From Inia geoffrensis (lineage: Eukaryota > Chordata > Mammalia > Artiodactyla > Iniidae), in the NCBI GenBank assembly GCA_036417435.1, contig CM070907.1, positions 55,350,001 to 55,414,000 of the forward strand: a DNA stretch of 64,000 nt, written 5' to 3'. Below are positions 35,511 to 47,562 of this stretch, piece after piece. The notes under the pieces were generated by a model. It searched no databases and was not told the origin of the DNA. It worked only from the letters and a program-made list of their open reading frames with translations. How positions within the stretch are numbered: the first letter of the stretch is position 1; each line of letters starts with the position of its first letter. The translations under genes and the position numbers were made by a program.

Positions 35511-36329
35511 AATTAGTTAATTGACATTCTAGCTTTTACACGAGTCTTACATGATTTTAACTAGTGTCATTCTGTCACAGAGAATTTGATTCCCTTTAGG
35601 AGTACTGAGAAACATTAGTGCCTATAATTATCAGATCTGGGACTCAGTCTTCGTGGTAATTTCACCAAGGTCACACTGTCTTCTAAAACTCTTGGCAGTC
35701 AGCCAGCTGGAGCTCCCTGCTGATACCTCTTCTTCAACATATGTTATGGCTTCTCCCCTCCAGACATCAATAACTAGTAACTTATTTTTCAAAGCCATTT
35801 TCTGTTAAGTTCTGTGCCTGATGGATGATTCTTACTTTTTAAATAATTCACATTTAATTACACAATACATGAATGTGTCATTTTTGTAAAAAATGGAAAT
35901 ATTACCAATGAGACTTTTGATTGCCATCCTTCATGCCTGTCCCCTCTCCTTCCCTGCCTACTCTTCTCACCAGTGTAGTCCTCTGTGCGTGCATATGTGT
36001 GTGTCCTTCCAAATTCTTATGTGCATTTATTATACATATAGATAGGACCCTATAGAAACTATTATATGTGTTCATGTTAACATGAAAGGTATCATACTTT
36101 ACTTTCTGCAGTTTGCTTTTTTCAGTGGTGTGGTTCAATGATATTATCTTGGAGATCTATATTAGTAGAGATTTCGCTTGTTATTTCAGTACTGAATGGT
36201 GTTCCAAATAAATAACAAAGTTGTATATTTAGCTACCTTCTTCTGAATGGACATTTTTTTTCCCAGTTCATTGCTACTATAAATAAACAACCTTATGTGT
36301 GTCTACTAGTATACAAGTACCAGTAGTTC

Positions 36330-36545
36330 TCTAGGACAGTGGTTTTCAATGGGACAGTTTTGCCCCCCGCCCCCCCAGGGGACTTTTGGCAATGTCTGGA
36401 GACATCTGTGGTTGTTACAAGGTGGGAGATGGATGTGCAACTGTCATCTAGTGGGTGAAGGCTAGGAACGCTGCTAAAAATCCTACAATGCAAAGGACAA
36501 CTCCCAACAAAGAATTACCCAGTCTAAAACATCAAAGCCAATGCC
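36330..36545 (+). repeat. MER20 DNA transposon
   Basis: 'aggacagtggttttcaatgg', 'caggggacttttggcaatgt', 'ctggagacatctgtggttgt' and 'catctagtgggtgaaggc' are close to the MER20 (hAT-Charlie) consensus. A C-rich run interrupts it at about 36362-36376. MER20 copies are known elsewhere to act as hormone-responsive regulatory elements in eutherian endometrium; whether this one does is unknown. Confidence 0.8.
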
Positions 36546-38016
36546 ATATTTTGGGCCTTTTGTTGACACAATGGATTTCTGAATCAGTTAACTTATCCTT
36601 AAAATAACAGTAATTTATTATTTTTCATAACTTTGTGGATTAGATAAGAAATTCCTGAGATCATATAGCTGGACAGTTTGTATGTCTGGAAGGGCCAAGG
36701 TGCTTCACTCGTCCAGCAGTTGGTACCAACAGCCATCTAAGATGCCTCAGTTTTCTTCCCTGTGGCCTCTCATCCTCCAGCAGCCTAGACCAGCTCACTT
36801 ACATGGTCAGGGCATTGTTCCAAGAGAGTAAAAAGTGGAAACCGACGATGGCTTTATTGAGACCTGAACCTAGAATTCACTGTGTTGCTTCTCACATTCA
36901 GAATTCACATAGCATCACTTCTGCTGCATTCTATTTGTCATTGCAAGTTGCAAAGCCAATCCATATCCAAAACAGGGGAATAGACTGTACCTCTGGGTAG
37001 GAGGAGCAACTTCTACCAAGTCACACTGAGCAGAATTGGTGATGTAAGGGTTAGAAAATGTGTGAAGTAGTTGGAGTTTTAGAATGGTATAAAACTGACT
37101 GACAGTGTTCTTAGACCTAATGGAGATACCAAAGACCTAATGGGAAAACTGAAGCAAACTAATTACGAGGGCAATGATTCAGTCTATTTTTATTGATAAA
37201 TGCCGGAAAAAAAAAAAATCACAGGTCACCGCACATATTACATTATATTTTATTATAAAGATCTGTGTGAATCCTTATCTTTTTGTCCATGGTGTCCAGA
37301 ACATAAGCACTCAATAATTTTTTGTGGAATTAAGCTGAAATGACCACATGCCAACCAAACAATTCTGTTGGCCCTTGGCAGTTGCAGGTTTAACATTCCA
37401 GGATTTGACTATTCAAGAGTGGTTCTGAAGGTCCATGATGTGATTTCATTTATAATTGCTGAGGCATGAATATGAACCATGCTGTGAGGCTGGTATGCTA
37501 AAAAGGACTCTTAGCCATGGAGTGAACTCAGTTCAGTGTCAACATCTTTACCTCCACACAGCTTCAATGTTTTCAGCCTATCAGGAGTGAAATCTCATTA
37601 GTGAAATCTTATGAAAGGGTCTCTTAATTTCCAATTTTACTTCACTGCATTTTATAAAGACAATTAACATGCTATAGTGGCATATGTCCATGTAAAATTT
37701 GTGAAGATCTCTGGATCTGTAGCTGTGGCTGAGTCAGAGGCAGACAAGTGTGCCCAAGTTTCCACATGGAACACCACCAGAAATGTCTCTATCTCAGGGA
37801 TACAATTCGAATATGTTTTGAAAAGCTGAGCCACAGTTCTGGTGAGTACCACTGGACAGGCAGTCCAACCTCTTTTGCCTTTCCTTACTTGCTGTGTAGC
37901 CAGAACTATTAAGCTCCTGGGCCCCATCTCAGAGAGAGACCCTGTGCAGAGCTGGACCATGAATCCTGAAAAGTAGTCAACAGTTAGAATTTGTGCTTAT
38001 CTTTCACGACTACTCA

Positions 38017-38090
38017 GTCACTTTTTTTAATTTTTAAAAATTTTGTAACCACTTTATTGAGATGTAATTCACACACCACTCACAGTCACT
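38017..38090 (-). repeat. L1 3' tip fragment
   Basis: 'ccactttattgagatgtaat' and 'tcacacaccactcaca' are the reversed end of an old L1. Confidence 0.6.
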
Positions 38091-38596
38091 TCTTCAGGGC
38101 TCTGCTGCCAAGTAAAAATGGAGTCAATGATAATGCTGTGGTCCATTTTTTGGTTTCAAAGCAAAGGTACTTCTGCTCAGGAGGATCTTGGGGTATTGTA
38201 CCCATTTTAAATGTACTTTCATCTTATTTTTATTATTATTCACTCATTTAAGTTGATGAATGTTAAAAAGGGCAGCCAAATCTCCTGTTTTATAAAACTG
38301 TAGGAACAATAACAGAGCAGGTTAATTTTCAATGTGCATTTTATAATATACTATAGGAAAAGCATTGGATTAAAATTCTTAATGTCCTTTGTCCCCCCAC
38401 CCCCGCTTTTTTGCACCTGGCATATTATAATCTATATTTATTCTCTATGCCAGGTGATTCTGCAAAGGAAGATTACAGAATAAGAATACTTAAATACCTA
38501 AAATGAAATCGTTACATTTAGTAATCCCTGTATTTCTAGTTGCAAGAAAATGTAAGATATATGGTTTGGTATCATTCTGTTTAAAATGTATTACAG

Positions 38597-38713
38597 GAGG
38601 AAGTCTAACAGGAGCTGTATTTAATCCAGCTTTGGCACTTTCACTACATTTCAAGTGTTTTGATGAAGCATTCCTTCAATTTTTTATAGTATATTGGCTG
38701 GCTCCTTCTTTAG
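38597..38713 (+). CDS. AQP11: Aquaporin-11, coding exon 2
   Basis: Encodes residues 207-245 plus the first base of codon 246 (phase 1 at both ends, 117 bases). It carries the second pore motif Asn-Pro-Ala at 216-218 in 'GAVFNPALALS'. Cys227 follows, the position at which substitution disables mouse AQP11 (known from the mouse kidney-disease mutant). Residue 226, just before it, is Lys (codon AAG); I recall Met in human. A hydrophobic segment begins at about 233. Splice sites are good: acceptor 'tgtattacag', donor 'gtaagc'. No lesion is seen. Confidence 0.96.
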
Positions 38714-41700
38714 GTAAGCATATTTTTATTTAATATAATTAAAAGATTAGAATATTTTAAATATGATATGGAATGTCACTGTAACATGTCAATTTCCAAA
38801 GCCAGAGTAGGGACAGAAAAGAAAAAAGGTAGGAAATGTTATGCCTGAAATAACATTTTATTTTGTGCAGTATCCTTTAAAACTGTTTTTATCTTCAATG
38901 AAACAAATTACCTAGTTAAGGATAGTCAGTTTGAGGTCTGATACCACTTTAAGAAGCCCTCAGATATGAGGGCAAAAAAGTTAGGAGTAATTACTTCCAT
39001 TAAAAAATAATCTTTTTTTTTTTGCTAAAGGAATTTGTTTTTTCCAAGTTTGTGAGCTCCAAATAAAATACTATTTAGTTCATTTGACTCATTTTACAGA
39101 AGGGCATCTCATGAAACAATGCAGAACTATAATAAATGTAGTTTTAAAATTTTCCACAAGTTGCATTCCTGTTATCTCTATCTGGATCAGATATGTAGAA
39201 CTCCTCTTTTCAGGTAGGTCAAATAACATTAAAAAGTTATAAAATAACTGTAATCATGATATGCATTTCCTTATGTAAGTTATCAGCATTTCTTGATTTT
39301 GTTTAGTCATCTGTTTTAAGCCTGATTATAATTCATAACTATAAATGAATATGAGGATAGCTGGCCTTCTGTTAGTTCATCCTTCTTTTTATCCAGTTTG
39401 CATTTTGTTTCTTGTTGCTCATTTCTTTAAAAAAAAAAAAAGGGGGTGGGGAGGAGGGTACTTATAGGAGAGAACACAGGCATAACAGGTTTGAAGACCC
39501 ATCATACTTCACTCCTTCCATTCCTTCCATTCGTTTCATTTAGGAATTTTCCTCACATTTAGTATCTATTATGTTCAGCAATATCTATAAGCCTAAACAT
39601 GAAGAATATCAGAGAAAACCTGTATTTTAAAATGCTAATAATGGTAGCTTTTACTCATCTATTGATTACTAGTATTTTCCAATAAGCTCTTTAAATTTTC
39701 TCTGCTCTTAATTTTTAAGAAGTAAAAAAGGTCACTGAAGTTCATGAAGAAGTTAAAAACGTCACTAACTGGACCGGTCTACTGAAGTTTTTATATGGAA
39801 AAATTCTCTTAATATGTCTTATTTGAAATGAACATATATTATTAACATTATATATTTGTTAATGTGCTCCAACTACAATTTTAACAGTAGGCCCATGATA
39901 CTAAGGAACTATGTCATTCACTACTTGAAAAAAAACTAAAAAGTAGGCCTTTCCAAAAGAATTTTAAAAGAAAAAAGAAACAGAAGTCATTGCCATTCTC
40001 TGTAAAAAGACCACGACTTTTTTTTCATTAAACACATTTTCTAGCCTAAATCACTTGATAACTTCTTCCTGTAAGAACATACTGGAAAAAAGTCTCATAA
40101 CAGATTTAAAAAAAAGGAGCAATCATTTCTGCCCCTTTAGCAAATATACAGCCCAGAGAGTAGTAGGGCAGGAAAACAGACTATATTCTCTTCATGACAG
40201 TGTGGTGCAAACAGGAAGAGAACATTACTTGTTGCCGTTACCAAAACATTTTAAAGAACCACTTATCCAAAAAACAATCCAAATACATAAATGAAAAACA
40301 AATATACTTCTATTTCTTTGCTTCCTATTCAAGGGATCTTTTAAAAATGGAATTGGGATCAAACTTTTCTGCAATTATGTATGGCCCTAATTAGCCTGTT
40401 GAAAATTTACATTCAAAGATTCTTCCTTTGTTAACCTAAGGATCTCCTTCCTAGCTTTTTCTAAACAGACCCAAATAAAATTTCTGTTCTAGTTTTTCAT
40501 TTAAAGAGCCATGTTCCTATACTGCTTTCAGAGGTTTGTGAATGAGAAACAATATAGAAATAATTCGATAGATGTGGATAAAAGACATGACTAAATGGCA
40601 GTTTTTAGAATACTGAATTCTGGCTTGCCACTGACTTGTCATACACTGAAATTACATTCCCATTGGGAAAAGAAATGGCCTCAAATGAAATAAGGTCACT
40701 ATTGTACTCGAAGAAGGATAAGAAAAATAAATTTTATTTTTACAAGAGTCGTTCAAAGAGCTAAGTAAGAGATGAGGAGTCAAAGCAAACAAACACTAGG
40801 CAGTGCTACAGAGTGCGACAGAGGAGAGTAATCGCAAGATACCTTCTTTCCCTTCTTGACCAAGCAGGGAGCAAACTATTCTTGGAAGACATGGTCCTTG
40901 TTCTTTCTTCTTTCTCTTCATAGCGGAGATAATTATAATTCCTTTAATGGGCCCTGCCATCTTCCCCAATTAATAAAATGTTAGAAATGTGACTATAAGA
41001 ATGTATATAGAATTAATTCTCTAGCTTACACATTTCATATAATAAAAATTTGCAAATTCTATTTGCTTCTATGAAACTGCAACTCCATTTTTAGAAAGTT
41101 TTAAATGTAATGTCTTATTTTCTAGCTCTGACTTTATAAAGAAAATGTCAAATTTTGTGGATTTATTAACAGACTGTTTCTGACTTTTTAAAAAATCTAA
41201 AGCCTTTGTTTGCAAATCAGATTCATCTTTCAAAAATATGTTAAGCTATCCAAATGCTAGTCAAACCTTAAGGTTTCCTCTTGTTAGCAAACAGGAGTAA
41301 ACTATCAAATCTGCATGTGACAAAAACACATTCTTAATCTAAGTTTAAACTGATTTAGAGCTTTAAGCCTACATACTTTCAGATAAAAACATTAACCACT
41401 GCAGACTTCTCTGTTAGACAGTGATTTGAGTCCTGTGCCTAAATCTCCTCTGTCCCTATCTCCCACTGAAAAATTTTAAATCTTAAAAAATGCTTTTTAA
41501 AAAATCACATTTTTTACATATATATACATATATATGCTAGTTTAGATTTATCTGGCATGACCTCAAAATGAACATTTGCTAATATGTGATTTTTTAAAAA
41601 ACATATTTAAGATTTAAAACGTCAACTGAAGTTTTCTTTCAGATACTTTGCTTATCAATACAGCTCTAAAAGCTATTAATCGTTGAGACTAAAATGGAGA

Positions 41701-42031
41701 CCCAAGTCCAGAGTTTCTCACTCAGCAAGTCAGTAATGAAGCCAGAACTAGAACTCCAGATCTATTTTATCCTTTGAATTCACTGTTTAGATCCTACTGG
41801 TTTTTCCAAGTACATACTGTTTTTAAGGATTCATGGTTGAAGAAAAATAATGTGAGAATATTATATTTTAAAATACTTACATGTTTCATGTAGAACTGAT
41901 GTAGCTAATTCTCTTAAACATAGCTCTACAAATCTCTAGGTATGTAACTGTATATAATCTTAAATTATAACCACTGAATGATTATGAACTTCCTTAGGGA
42001 TTGTTTTGTTTTTACTGTATTTTTCTTTCAG
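38714..42031 (+). other. AQP11: AQP11 intron 2
   Basis: This 3.3 kb intron is bounded by 'gtaagc' and 'tttctttcag'. It is A+T-rich, with a short purine run near 39441-39457. I recognise no transposable element or other gene in it. Confidence 0.88.
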
Positions 42032-42112
42032 GTATATTGCTGATGATTTTGACGTTCAGTTTTTTCCTTCCATGGCTGTATAACAACCACACAATTAATA
42101 AGAAGGAGTAAC
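42032..42112 (+). CDS. AQP11: Aquaporin-11, coding exon 3, frameshifted as given
   Basis: The exon starts after 'tttctttcag' in the right phase and encodes 'ILLMILTFSFF', residues 247-257, part of the last membrane segment. A homopolymer of seven T at 42060-42066 has one T more than the frame needs, so reading continues 'PSMAV' and stops at 42082-42084, giving 262 residues. Without the extra base the frame would run to the TAA at 42110-42112 and give 271 residues, the family length, with a C-terminal tail ending in KKE. The coding part is 81 bases where 80 are needed. Downstream sequence is preserved at codon level, so the shift is either very recent or a sequencing or assembly error in a T run. 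All other parts of the gene look intact. Confidence 0.9.
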
Positions 42113-42760
42113 TATTCTAAAAGACTCAGACTAAGTTTCAGGACAGTCAAGATGGAAGTGATAAAGATTTTATCACCTAATATTCACACACTGGCTGCAG
42201 TGGATTCGTCAATGTTATCTTCCTTTGAAGAAACTGCCTTAGAGTAGTTTTCATCACTGGGACTTAAAAAAAATTACTGTGAAAATGAGGTATCCTGTGT
42301 TTTTCAGTTAAGATTTGTTCTTTTAAGCGTGTATTAAATGCTGCCAGAAAAGACTCTTTAAATATAAATCTCAAGTGATAATTGTTAATTTTGATGAAAA
42401 AGGAATTGAGTATAGGGTGAGAAGGGAAGGGAAGGTGATGGCAGGACCAAGAAAGAGTACATGTATCATGTGTCACCCGAATGAACAAGATTTTTAACCA
42501 AAGTACAGTCATGCTTATAAAACTGGAGAGAAGATACTTTTCAGCCACTACCTCACACAGTGATACCATCAGCAGTGTCATCTTTCAATAGGAAAGTTGC
42601 TTTTGGAAGTAGATTATATACCTACTCATACTCAAGGGGGTTCCTGAATTTTAAATATATTCTAATCTAAAATATTTTCTCTAAATAGACAATCTCACTA
42701 GCTTTAGGCAAACTGTCATTCTTTAATAGAATAAAACACTCATACAAAGTGTAAGCTTTT
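42113..42760 (+). other. AQP11: AQP11 3' UTR, probable
   Basis: Sequence after the ancestral stop continues without recognised repeats. A canonical AATAAA at 42730-42735 could end the transcript at about 42750. Other ends cannot be excluded. Confidence 0.5.
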
Positions 42761-42774
42761 CACATTCTCATCGG

Positions 42775-42900
42775 ACTAAACAGCTACCTTATGAAGTAGG
42801 TAGGGCATGTATTTTTAATCTCCCATTTTACAGATAAGGAAACGAAGTCTAGAAGGGGGTTTACTGCTTTGCCCAAGGTCAAATACAGCCAAATACCATC
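42775..42900 (+). repeat. MIR SINE
   Basis: 'cccattttacagataaggaa' followed by 'tgcccaaggtcaaatac' is MIR core sequence. From 42901 to about 43800 I recognise nothing further. Confidence 0.7.
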
Positions 42901-43799
42901 TTTAAACTTCTACTTCAATACGAAAAAAATATTCTCCGTCATCATTAAGACTAAAGGAAAATTGAAGATTTTAAAGAAACATTAAATACTTTATATTGTT
43001 ACAATCTGTTTAGGAATTAACAGCGGTATTTTTTTTAGGCTTAAAGAACCTTCAAGTTTTCCTCTATTAGAAGCTTTCTTTTATTGTATGTCTACCTTTT
43101 ATTAAAAGTTCAGATGATAAAAGGTTAAGTATGTTTCTCTTCAAAGGAATTCCATTATCAGAGTTAAAACTGAAAGCAAAAAGAAAGGGGGGGGCGTGAA
43201 ATAAGATCTGTTTGAGTAATAATCAATTAAGCAACTGATAAACTGCCAGGTGATCTAAGTGCTGCGTGGTGATCAGCCTGTGATAGTCACTCTTTACACC
43301 TGCAGACTGAACCAGGCTGCTGCAGGCTACCCAACAAGGCAGCCAGTTTGACGGTCGTGGACTTTGACTCTTGAACTTATGAATACATACCGTAGTATTT
43401 TCTATTTTAAAAAGCAGAGTTCATAAAATTGCAACAATGGCTAAATGCAGTCTCTGACTTGTTTTATTTGGCCTGCACAGTATTTAAACAAAATAACAAG
43501 CTATTTTAAGTTTTTAAACCACACAAAAATCCATAGTTCTAGCTTCTCTTGAAAAAAATCAAAAGATCAGTCAATATTAGGCCTGACTTCTGCTATTACA
43601 AGCACACAAAATGACTGGTCCCTTTAAAATAGTCCCTTTGCCACTCCCTATGTCTCTTCCAAACATGAAGCTGAATTTCACTTATTATTTCATGGCTGTT
43701 TTTCTTACAGGAATTTTTTTTTATTCATGTCTCTTTATCATGAGACTGTGGTTTAAGAAAATTGAGTATTAATTTGTGAAAATACCCAGCCCTCTAAAC

Positions 43800-45370
43800 T
43801 TCACTTGTCAGAATTAGAGGTTGTGACTTCTGATGACACGGCTTCCCCTGCAGCCCTCTCAAATGGTAGCTTAGCTGTTTTCTCTATCACACCTCTTGAT
43901 ACCACTGGGCCTGGAGACGGAACAGGTCCCTTTCTCATCTACTCTCTGCTCCCCCCATTAAAAACATGTCATCAGACCATGCCACCTTCTACCTGGGTAC
44001 TTCTTATTGCAGTTATCTACTGTACAGTCCCCTCAATTCCCTCTTGATCCAGGAATTTAGTTCCTGTCTCACTCTCACTCTCCACAACACTACTCCAGTT
44101 GTATTTGTTGGTGATTTCAATATTTACAAAGATGATCCTTCCAATATCTTGGCCTCCCGGTTCATTGGCTGAACTTGAAAGGCTCTTCAATAATTTTCCC
44201 CTTCTCTTCTGCCTCAACTACAACTTTGGTCATAACCTTGAGCTTGTCATTACCAATAACTCAAACTCATCTCTGATCTCAAATACCTCATTCCCCAACC
44301 ACTAACCCCTCTCTCCAGCTCACTCGCCCTACTATCTCATCTCCAATGATCCTCTGAACCCCCATGGGGAACTTCTGTCCACCGATACCACCACGTTTTC
44401 ACATCTTTCTCCCCTCTCAATTACTCTCGTCTCCTTCAGCAGCTTAAATTACACTCTTGCATAGAATCTTAACTCCCTTGTTCCTTTATCTCATCATACA
44501 CACATGGCTTAACCACAATTTGATTAAATCCAACTGTCTGCTTATTCCATGCCTGCACCCAAACATGAAATAGAAGAAAAACTGGAGATAGCAGTGGGAC
44601 AGTTCTTTCAAAGACTTTTGCTGTAAGCAAAGAAAATGTGGGGGAAATTGGGTCAAGAAAGAATTTCCTTTTTTAAGGTGGGAAAGACATCAGCATGTTT
44701 ACATGCTGAGGGGAATGATGCAGTAGAGAAAATAATGTTGTAGGAAAGGGAGGGGAGATTTCCCAGGTCCATAATTTTTAATTGGCTAGCAAAGATAGAG
44801 GCAAGTGCACAACTGAAGGGGCTGGCCTTAGCTAGAAGCACAGACAGATCATTCATAGTAACAGGAGAAAAGGTAAGAATATACGGGCACAAGAAGAGTT
44901 GGTTAAGCAGATGTGATGGTGGGAGTCTGAAGTTCTTCAGTTTTCTTCTTCCCATTTTTTCTTGAAGCATTCTAGTCAGCCCTTCAACTCTACCATTCCA
45001 CTGAAATTCCTGCCAAGGCCATCAATGACTTCCATGCTGTTAAATCAAGTTCTCATACTTCTTACCTATCAGCAGCATTTGATATAATTTATTGCTTTCT
45101 CCTCCTGAATCACTTCACTTCCAGAAAGTTATTGCCTTCTCAGTTTATTCTTCCTCCTTTCCCCAAACTAAATGATAGAGTTTCCCAGGGCTCAGTCCTC
45201 TGGGCTCTTTTCTATTTATACTTACTCCCTTGGTAATTTTACCCAGTCTTGTGGCTTTATGGCAACTATATCCTAATAACTGCCAAATTTCTGTCTCCAG
45301 CTTGTACAACTGTCCTGAACTCCAGACTCATATCCATCTGTAAATGTAACTCTATACTTGGTTGTCTAAC
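43800..45370 (+). repeat. Long L2 LINE remnant with endonuclease and RT traces
   Basis: Short frames in shifting phases retain L2-type protein motifs. 'VGDFNIYKDDPSNILASRF' at about 44106-44162 belongs to the endonuclease and 'LELVITNN' at about 44239-44262 follows it. At 45005-45300 come a segment matching the L2 reverse-transcriptase region ('ccatcaatgacttccatgct', 'cagcagcatttgata') and 'cccagggctcagtcctctgg'. Frameshifts and stops break it throughout. About 400 bases at 44560-44960 do not look like L2 and may be another old insertion. Confidence 0.75.
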
Positions 45371-46070
45371 ATATAACTCAAGTTAATACATGCAGCTCTA
45401 GTTAATTCAAACTGCATAGTTTATCCATTCTATTGATGGTATTTGTACTTACTCACTATTAAATCAATGCATGTGATAAACATTCTTGTGCATGTCTTCT
45501 TGTGTACATGTGTTTTTCTAGGGTAGTAGGCTTTCACACTTTTCATTATGGCCTACTAGCACAGTTTGGTCAAGCCTCCATCTACTTACTCCTGTCCAGA
45601 TTATTGCAATAACTTCCTGTTTCTATTACCAGAGTGATCCTATTAAAACAACCAAATCATGCAATAGCTCTCTATTTCAGTCTTAAAGGCATATATTCTT
45701 CGATTTAACTATTACAAAACTGTACGCAACTGCTGGTGCAAAATATTAATGTGTTGGGAAAAACTGCACATGAACCAATGTGATTTCTGGGTTATACGGA
45801 CATCACTGCCCTACTTAGCAATCATGTGTGAGCTAGTTCACATTATTTAAAAACACTGTAGCAAAACTGTATTAGAATGCTAGGGCTAGAATAACCACAC
45901 TTTAAAGCATCCTACATAAGGAATAATTCCTAGCTTCTAAAAGCACACAGGATTCCACAACTTCTTGCTTTTAAAAGACACTGTAAACAAAATGAAAAGA
46001 CAAGTCACAGATTAGGAGACTGGAATCTAGAATATATAAAGGACAGATCAGTAAGAAAAAAATAACTTAA
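45371..46070. other. Intergenic, nothing recognised
   Basis: A+T-rich sequence with no supported gene or named repeat. Confidence 0.4.
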
Positions 46071-46970
46071 AACGGGGCAAAAAATATGGAAAAGTCAAAT
46101 GTACAAAGCAGGAAGGTGTTCAATCTCACTAATAATCAGGAACATGGAAATTACAATCCTGATGAAATTCTACTTTCATATTCATCAGGTTGGCAGAAAT
46201 TCAGGAGTCTGGAAATATCAAAAATTGATAAGGATATAGAGAAGCATTATTCCCTAATGGTGGAACTGTAAATAGCTACAATCGTTTTGGAGAACAGTTT
46301 AGCAAAATCTAGCAAACTTTAAGATTTACATAAGTGGGGCTTCCCTGGTGGCACAGTGGTTAAGAATCCGCCTGCCAATGCAGGGGACATGGGTTAGAGC
46401 CCTGGTCCAGGAGGATCCCACATGCCGCAGAGCAAGTAAGCCCGTGCACCACAACTACTGAGCCTGTGCTCTACAGCCTGCGAGCCACAACTACTGAGTC
46501 CATGTGCCACAACTACTGAAGCCCGAGCGCCTACAGACCGTGCTCCACAACAAGAGAAGCCACCGCAAAAAGAAGCCTCTGCACCGCAACAAAGAATAGC
46601 CTCTGCTTGCCACAAGTAAAGAAAGCCTGCACGCAGCAACAAAGTACCTAATACAGCCAAAATAAATAAATAATTAAAATTTTAAATCTTTAAAAAAATA
46701 AAGTGCTTAAGTAGGAAAAGCAGCAGAAAGATTCAATTAATAAAAGTTAAAAAAAATGCAACCCAATACTATATAGTGTTTATAGCATACATATACATTT
46801 AGCAAAAATACAAACACATACATAGTTATGATCAATACCAAATCTGGGATGGTGGTTACTTCTGAAGAGGAGGAAGGGGACTGAGATCTGAGGAATACAA
46901 AGGGAGCTTCAACTGTATTTGTACAATTTTATTTCTTAGCTGCATGTGAGTATATGGATATGTGTTACAT
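46071..46970 (+). repeat. Old L1 3' region split by a SINE
   Basis: 'gaaattctactttcatattc' and 'ggtggaactgtaaatagcta' before the SINE, and 'gggatggtggttacttctga' with 'gtacaattttatttcttagc' after it, follow L1 ORF2-end and 3' UTR order. Confidence 0.6.
46337..46680 (+). mobile_element. Long CHR-type SINE
   Basis: Head 'ggcttccctggtggcacagt', repeated 'cacaactactga' motifs, and the end 'taatacagccaaaataaata'. Confidence 0.92.
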
Positions 46971-46975
46971 TAGTC

Positions 46976-47372
46976 TTTTTTTTTTTTAACTGAAGTATAG
47001 TTGAGTTACAATATTACATTATTTTCAGGTGTATAGCAGTGACTCAGTATTTTTGCAGATTTTACTCCATTATGTTATTACAAGATAATGACATATTACA
47101 AGATAATGGTTAATTTCCTGTGCTACACAATATATCCTTGTTGCCTGTCTACTTTTTACATAGTAGTTTGCATCTGTTAATCTCATACCCCTAAATTGTC
47201 CCTCCCTTACTTCTCTCTCCCCTTTGGTAACCAGAAGTTTGTTTTCTAGATATCTGTGAGTCTGTTTCTGTTTCGCATATACATTCATTTGTATTATTTT
47301 TAGATTCCACATATAAGTGATATCATATAGTATATCTTTTTCTGACTTATTCCACTAACCATAATATTCTCT
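46976..47372 (-). mobile_element. L1 3' end
   Basis: It is in reverse orientation with its tail at the left ('ttttttttttaactgaagta') and the ORF2-proximal side at the right ('gattccacatataagtgata', 'ctgacttattccactaacca'). Confidence 0.82.
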
Positions 47373-47562
47373 AGGTTAATCTTTTTAATATGCCAAAAAT
47401 ATTTCAGAACACAAATTATTTATAAAGTTAGGTAACGATAACCAACTTTTCCTTCACTTGCAGAGTTCTGCATTTAAACAATGACAACTGTAAAATTTTT
47501 AATTCTTTGAAACTCTAAACTACGATATATAGCTCAGATCCCTATTACGACCATGCAGGAGA

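Larger units (their letters stand above)
31276..38596 (+). other. AQP11: AQP11 intron 1
   Basis: This 7.3 kb intron is bounded by 'gtttgt' and 'tgtattacag'. It contains MER5A, a short hAT-like element, MIRs, L1 and L2 pieces and a MER20, listed separately. Between 31330 and 32790 I recognise no repeat or gene. No CHR SINE has inserted in it, which contrasts with the crowded flanks. Confidence 0.9.

Noticed and set aside
30657..42112. AQP11 as a processed pseudogene
   Set aside because: Introns, correct splice phases and a CpG promoter are present. The only lesion is a single base in a T run, so this is the parental locus.
43805..44305. Four overlapping 60-80 codon frames as a possible small gene
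   Set aside because: The peptides match L2 endonuclease motifs in shifting frames, so they are an old retrotransposon.
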